Source: an uncultured Acetatifactor sp.
Lineage (GTDB): Bacteria; Bacillota; Clostridia; Lachnospirales; Lachnospiraceae
Direction: 5' to 3'
DNA: 7,107 nt
NCBI GenBank assembly: GCA_910578185.1
Contig: CAJTPN010000043.1
Coordinates: forward strand, 1 to 7,107
In this document: positions 5,785 to 7,107 of the stretch, in pieces
How the letters are laid out: every line of letters begins with the position of its first letter
Position numbering within the stretch: position 1 is the stretch's first letter
Notes under the pieces: model-generated
What the model was told of the DNA's origin: nothing
The model's database searches: none
The model's input: only the letters and a program-made list of their open reading frames with translations
Translations under genes and position numbers: made by a program

Positions 5785-6071
5785 TGAAAAACCAAAAACA
5801 AACCATAAAATGCTCAGAATGTAACCATTGCAGCGGATTCCTCCCTGTGGGAAACACCCGGACAGAATTTACCTGCACCCATACGGATCAGAACTATATC
5901 AGAGATTATTTCCATAAAAAACGCATAAACAAGATGCTTGGGTTTATCGGATTCAGTGCCCGCTATTCGGATGTCGTTCCTATCAAAACGGCACCTGCAT
6001 GGTGTCCAAAGAAAAAAACTCTGAGAAAAATGAATCAGGGACTCGCTAGAAACAACCGGGAGATGCAGTAG
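5784..6071 (+). CDS. Small 95-residue cysteine-rich, probably zinc-binding protein
   Basis: It starts at the ATG of TAATG, with AAAGGAG at about 5769-5775 inside the end of the previous gene, so it is likely coupled to it. Near the N-terminus it has C10-x2-C13-x2-C16, then C31-x-H33, and later W73-C74-P75 followed by a Lys-rich stretch (KKK). This Cys/His spacing with a late W-C-P-K-K resembles small metal-binding proteins often found in phages and conjugative elements, though I cannot name the family. The middle (KKRINKMLGFIGFSARYSD) is basic and may contact nucleic acid. The stop TAG (6069-6071) sits in the loop of the operon's terminator hairpin. Confidence 0.8.
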   Translation: MKNQKQTIKCSECNHCSGFLPVGNTRTEFTCTHTDQNYIRDYFHKKRINKMLGFIGFSARYSDVVPIKTAPAWCPKKKTLRKMNQGLARNNREMQ

Positions 6072-6091
6072 ATGCTGTATCTCCCTTTTTT
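6058..6091 (+). terminator. Strong intrinsic terminator ending the six-gene block
   Basis: GGGAGATGCAG (6058-6068) pairs with CTGTATCTCCC (6075-6085), eleven pairs with one G-U. The six-base loop TAGATG contains the TAG stop of the upstream gene. TTTTTT follows at 6086-6091. This is a good rho-independent terminator and marks the end of the 2839-6071 transcription unit. Confidence 0.9.
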
Positions 6092-6100
6092 ATTCCTAAG

Positions 6101-6144
6101 CACAAGATATAGTATTTTATAATTGACCAATCCTATATCTTGTG
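6101..6144. repeat. 12-bp perfect inverted repeat overlapping a promoter
   Basis: CACAAGATATAG (6101-6112) is the exact inverse complement of CTATATCTTGTG (6133-6144), with 20 bases between. A G-U and an A-T pair can extend the arms outwards by two positions. No T-run follows, so it is not a typical terminator. The -35 hexamer lies in the spacer and the right arm fills most of the -35/-10 gap. That position suits an operator for a dimeric repressor, though a cruciform or an attachment-type site cannot be excluded. Confidence 0.6.
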
Positions 6145-6151
6145 TTATCAT
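6123..6151 (+). promoter_or_regulatory. Predicted sigma-A-type promoter with extended -10
   Basis: TTGACC (6123-6128) and TATCAT (6146-6151) are separated by 17 bases, and TGT precedes the -10, giving the extended TGn form. It is the best promoter match in the intergenic regions I scanned. Transcription should begin near 6157-6159, just after the upstream terminator, and read towards the ligase gene. The inverted repeat at 6101-6144 overlaps it. Confidence 0.6.
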
Positions 6152-6157
6152 AAACTT

Positions 6158-6265
6158 GTTATTGAATTTTGTGCAATTTCGGAACGGAAAGCACACGCTG
6201 TTTAAGTTTGTACGGAGTCAGAAAGTATAAAGTGCAGGTCACTTTACGCCTTCTGGCTCTTTTTA
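6158..6265 (+). ncRNA. Candidate structured small RNA or leader (about 108 nt)
   Basis: A transcript from the predicted promoter would run about 108 bases to the terminator at 6215-6265. It would contain a hairpin TGTGC-AA-TTTC (6170-6180) pairing with GAAAGCACA (6187-6195), with a six-base GGAACG loop and a two-base bulge. There is no good reading frame with a ribosome binding site. I do not recognise a known RNA family. It could be an independent small RNA or the 5' leader of the ligase gene with an attenuator. Confidence 0.35.
6215..6265 (+). terminator. First intrinsic terminator in the ligase leader
   Basis: GAGTCAGAA (6215-6223) pairs with TTCTGGCTC (6251-6259), nine pairs with one G-U. 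An inner perfect pair TAAAGTG (6227-6233) / CACTTTA (6239-6245) closes a CAGGT loop. TTTTT follows at 6260-6264. The hairpin is long and stable and should stop most transcripts coming from 6158. Confidence 0.8.
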
Positions 6266-6313
6266 TGTCTGTAACATCATTTAACAGACTATCATACAGC
6301 ATATCTGTACGCA

Positions 6314-6361
6314 GGCAGGAATGATCCGGCAGTTTGAGCCGCCATCATCTCCTGCCTTTTT
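6314..6361 (+). terminator. Second intrinsic terminator in the ligase leader
   Basis: Three stacked pairings form one long stem: GGCAGGA (6314-6320)/TCCTGCC (6350-6356), ATGAT (6321-6325)/ATCAT (6344-6348) and CGGC (6327-6330)/GCCG (6338-6341), with small bulges and an AGTTTGA loop. TTTTT follows at 6357-6361. Two terminators within 100 bases, both upstream of the ligase gene, suggest tandem small RNAs or regulated read-through. Confidence 0.8.
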
Positions 6362-6402
6362 GTATGAGTACAGTCAAGTTCGTTCAGGGAAGGAGGGCAA
6401 AA

Positions 6403-6435
6403 GTGGAAATTCACAAATTCACTGGCAAAATCTAA
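6403..6435 (+). CDS. Possible 10-codon leader peptide before the ligase gene
   Basis: GTG at 6403 lies about six bases after AAGGAGG (6390-6396) and reads MEIHKFTGKI before a TAA at 6433-6435. The ligase ATG at 6456 has a weaker site (AGAGGT, 6442-6447), so translation of this peptide could aid or control ligase translation. An 8-base tandem repeat AAATTCAC (6407-6414 and 6415-6422) lies inside it. The only support is the ribosome binding site and the position, so it may be chance. Confidence 0.3.
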   Translation: MEIHKFTGKI

Positions 6436-6455
6436 AAGAAAAGAGGTAAAAACGA

Positions 6456-7107
6456 ATGTCACAGACAACAGAACGCATCCACGAACTGGTGGATAAGCTC
6501 AACCAGTACCGCGATGAATATTACAACAGGAATGCCCCCAGTGTGTCAGATGCCGTCTACGACCATCTTTACGACGAACTGGAGCGTTTGGAGAAGGAAT
6601 CGGGGATCATCCTGAGCAACTCCCCTACCCAGACCGTAGGCTACAAAGCCGTCAGCAGTCTGGAAAAGGTGCGACATCCCATCCCGCTGCTCTCACTGGG
6701 CAAGACCAAGATGGTAAGCGAGCTGGCTGCTTTCTTAAAAAAACATGCAGCCCTGCTCATGCTGAAACTGGACGGTCTGACCGTAAAACTCGTTTACGAG
6801 GACGGGAAACTTGTGGAAGGCTCCACCAGAGGCGACAGCAATGAAGGGGAACTCATTACCCACAATGTCTCCGCTTTCCGGAATGTGCCGCTTTCCATTC
6901 CTTACAAGAAACGCCTTGTAATAACCGGCGAAGGGTTCATCCATAAAAGCGACTTTGAGCGCCTGAAGGATACCCTGACAGGCAGCGACGGCAAGCCCTA
7001 CCGTAATGCAAGAAACCTTGCCGCCGGCTCTATCCGGTGTCTGGATGCAAACATCTGCAAAGAACGGGAAATCAGCTTTTTTGCCTTTAACATTCTTGAG
7101 GGCATGG
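6456..7107 (+). CDS. ligA: NAD-dependent DNA ligase, N-terminal part (runs off window)
   Basis: ATG at 6456 opens a frame that stays open to the window end (217 residues). Residues 8-48 match the Ia domain that binds the NMN part of NAD (EYYNRNAPSVSDAVYD, with Y22, D32, Y35 and D36 as in E. coli LigA). The adenylation domain follows: SPTQTVG (56-62), HPIPLLSL (74-81), the nucleotidyl-transfer motif K104-L-D-G, STRGD (123-127), GE at 158-159, and ARNLAAGSIRCLD (185-197). K104 should receive the AMP. The enzyme seals DNA nicks using NAD. The residue two before the lysine is Met, where E. coli has Glu (CCELKLDG), and the position before GE is Thr instead of Arg. With its neighbours, this points to a diverged accessory ligase of a mobile element rather than the housekeeping copy. 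The OB, zinc-finger, HhH and BRCT parts cannot be seen. Confidence 0.9.
   Translation, partial: MSQTTERIHELVDKLNQYRDEYYNRNAPSVSDAVYDHLYDELERLEKESGIILSNSPTQTVGYKAVSSLEKVRHPIPLLSLGKTKMVSELAAFLKKHAALLMLKLDGLTVKLVYEDGKLVEGSTRGDSNEGELITHNVSAFRNVPLSIPYKKRLVITGEGFIHKSDFERLKDTLTGSDGKPYRNARNLAAGSIRCLDANICKEREISFFAFNILEGM

Larger units (their letters stand above)
6072..6455 (+). other. Intergenic region with promoter, inverted repeat and hairpins
   Basis: This is the only long gene-poor stretch in the window. Its left part (about 6090-6180) is AT-rich. Besides the separately listed elements it holds two small hairpins between the terminators: GTCTGT (6267-6272)/ACAGAC (6284-6289) and TACAG (6295-6299)/CTGTA (6305-6309). 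GGCTC (6255-6259) could pair with GAGCC (6336-6340) as an alternative fold. No convincing protein gene longer than the 10-codon leader is present on either strand. Confidence 0.7.

Noticed and set aside
421..6071. Alternative genetic code with TAG as sense
   Set aside because: TAG ends the genes at 4993 and 6071 in sensible places. Reading through would extend them out of frame into the next gene or through a terminator.
6321..6449. 42-codon frame from ATG 6321 in the ligase leader
   Set aside because: It begins inside the second terminator hairpin with no properly spaced ribosome binding site, and its composition looks random.
1..7107. CRISPR array, tRNA or rRNA genes, insertion-sequence ends
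   Set aside because: I looked for regularly spaced repeats, tRNA-like cloverleaf arms with conserved TTCGA-type loops, rRNA signatures, and transposase motifs with terminal repeats, and found none.

Overview
All genes in this window lie on the + strand. They form a dense run with tight spacing, stop/start overlaps (TAATG, TGATG) and strong AGGAGG-type ribosome binding sites. GC is intermediate and all three stop codons are used, which points to a low-to-mid GC Firmicute, most likely a gut Clostridia/Lachnospiraceae-type bacterium. Many short proteins of no recognised family are mixed with a sigma-like factor, an orphan DNA methyltransferase and an extra NAD-dependent DNA ligase. This mix suggests the accessory cargo of an integrative/conjugative element, large plasmid or phage-like island. 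No relaxase, integrase, transfer or structural gene is visible, so the element type is inference.

Layout. Bases 2-343 are the 3' end of an unrecognised gene, followed by a terminator-like hairpin at 371-400. Bases 421-957 encode a small sigma-70-like protein, split by an in-frame TAG between its region 2-like and region 4-like parts. Bases 977-1438 encode an unknown protein. Bases 1438-2492 are a DNA methyltransferase split by a -1 frameshift between its SAM-binding motif and its PPY catalytic motif. Bases 2505-2759 encode a small unknown protein, followed by a second terminator-like hairpin at 2790-2822. Bases 2839-6071 hold six tightly packed genes. Three of these encode cysteine-rich or zinc-ribbon-like proteins and three are unrecognised. 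The run ends in a strong terminator at 6058-6091.

Bases 6092-6455 are non-coding apart from one possible 10-codon leader peptide. This stretch is highly structured: a 12-bp perfect inverted repeat overlaps a near-consensus extended -10 promoter, several hairpins follow, and two more intrinsic terminators stand before the next gene. From 6456 to the window edge is the N-terminal part of an accessory NAD-dependent DNA ligase (LigA-like), running off the end.

Taken together, this looks like a mobile-element operon with two recently broken control or modification genes (sigma factor and methyltransferase). Several terminators sit just ahead of ribosome binding sites, so expression probably depends on read-through or antitermination. 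TAG ends two other genes normally (4991 and 6069), so genome-wide recoding of TAG is unlikely. The most interesting parts are the structured leader/small-RNA region before the ligase and the uncharacterised six-gene block with cysteine-rich proteins.
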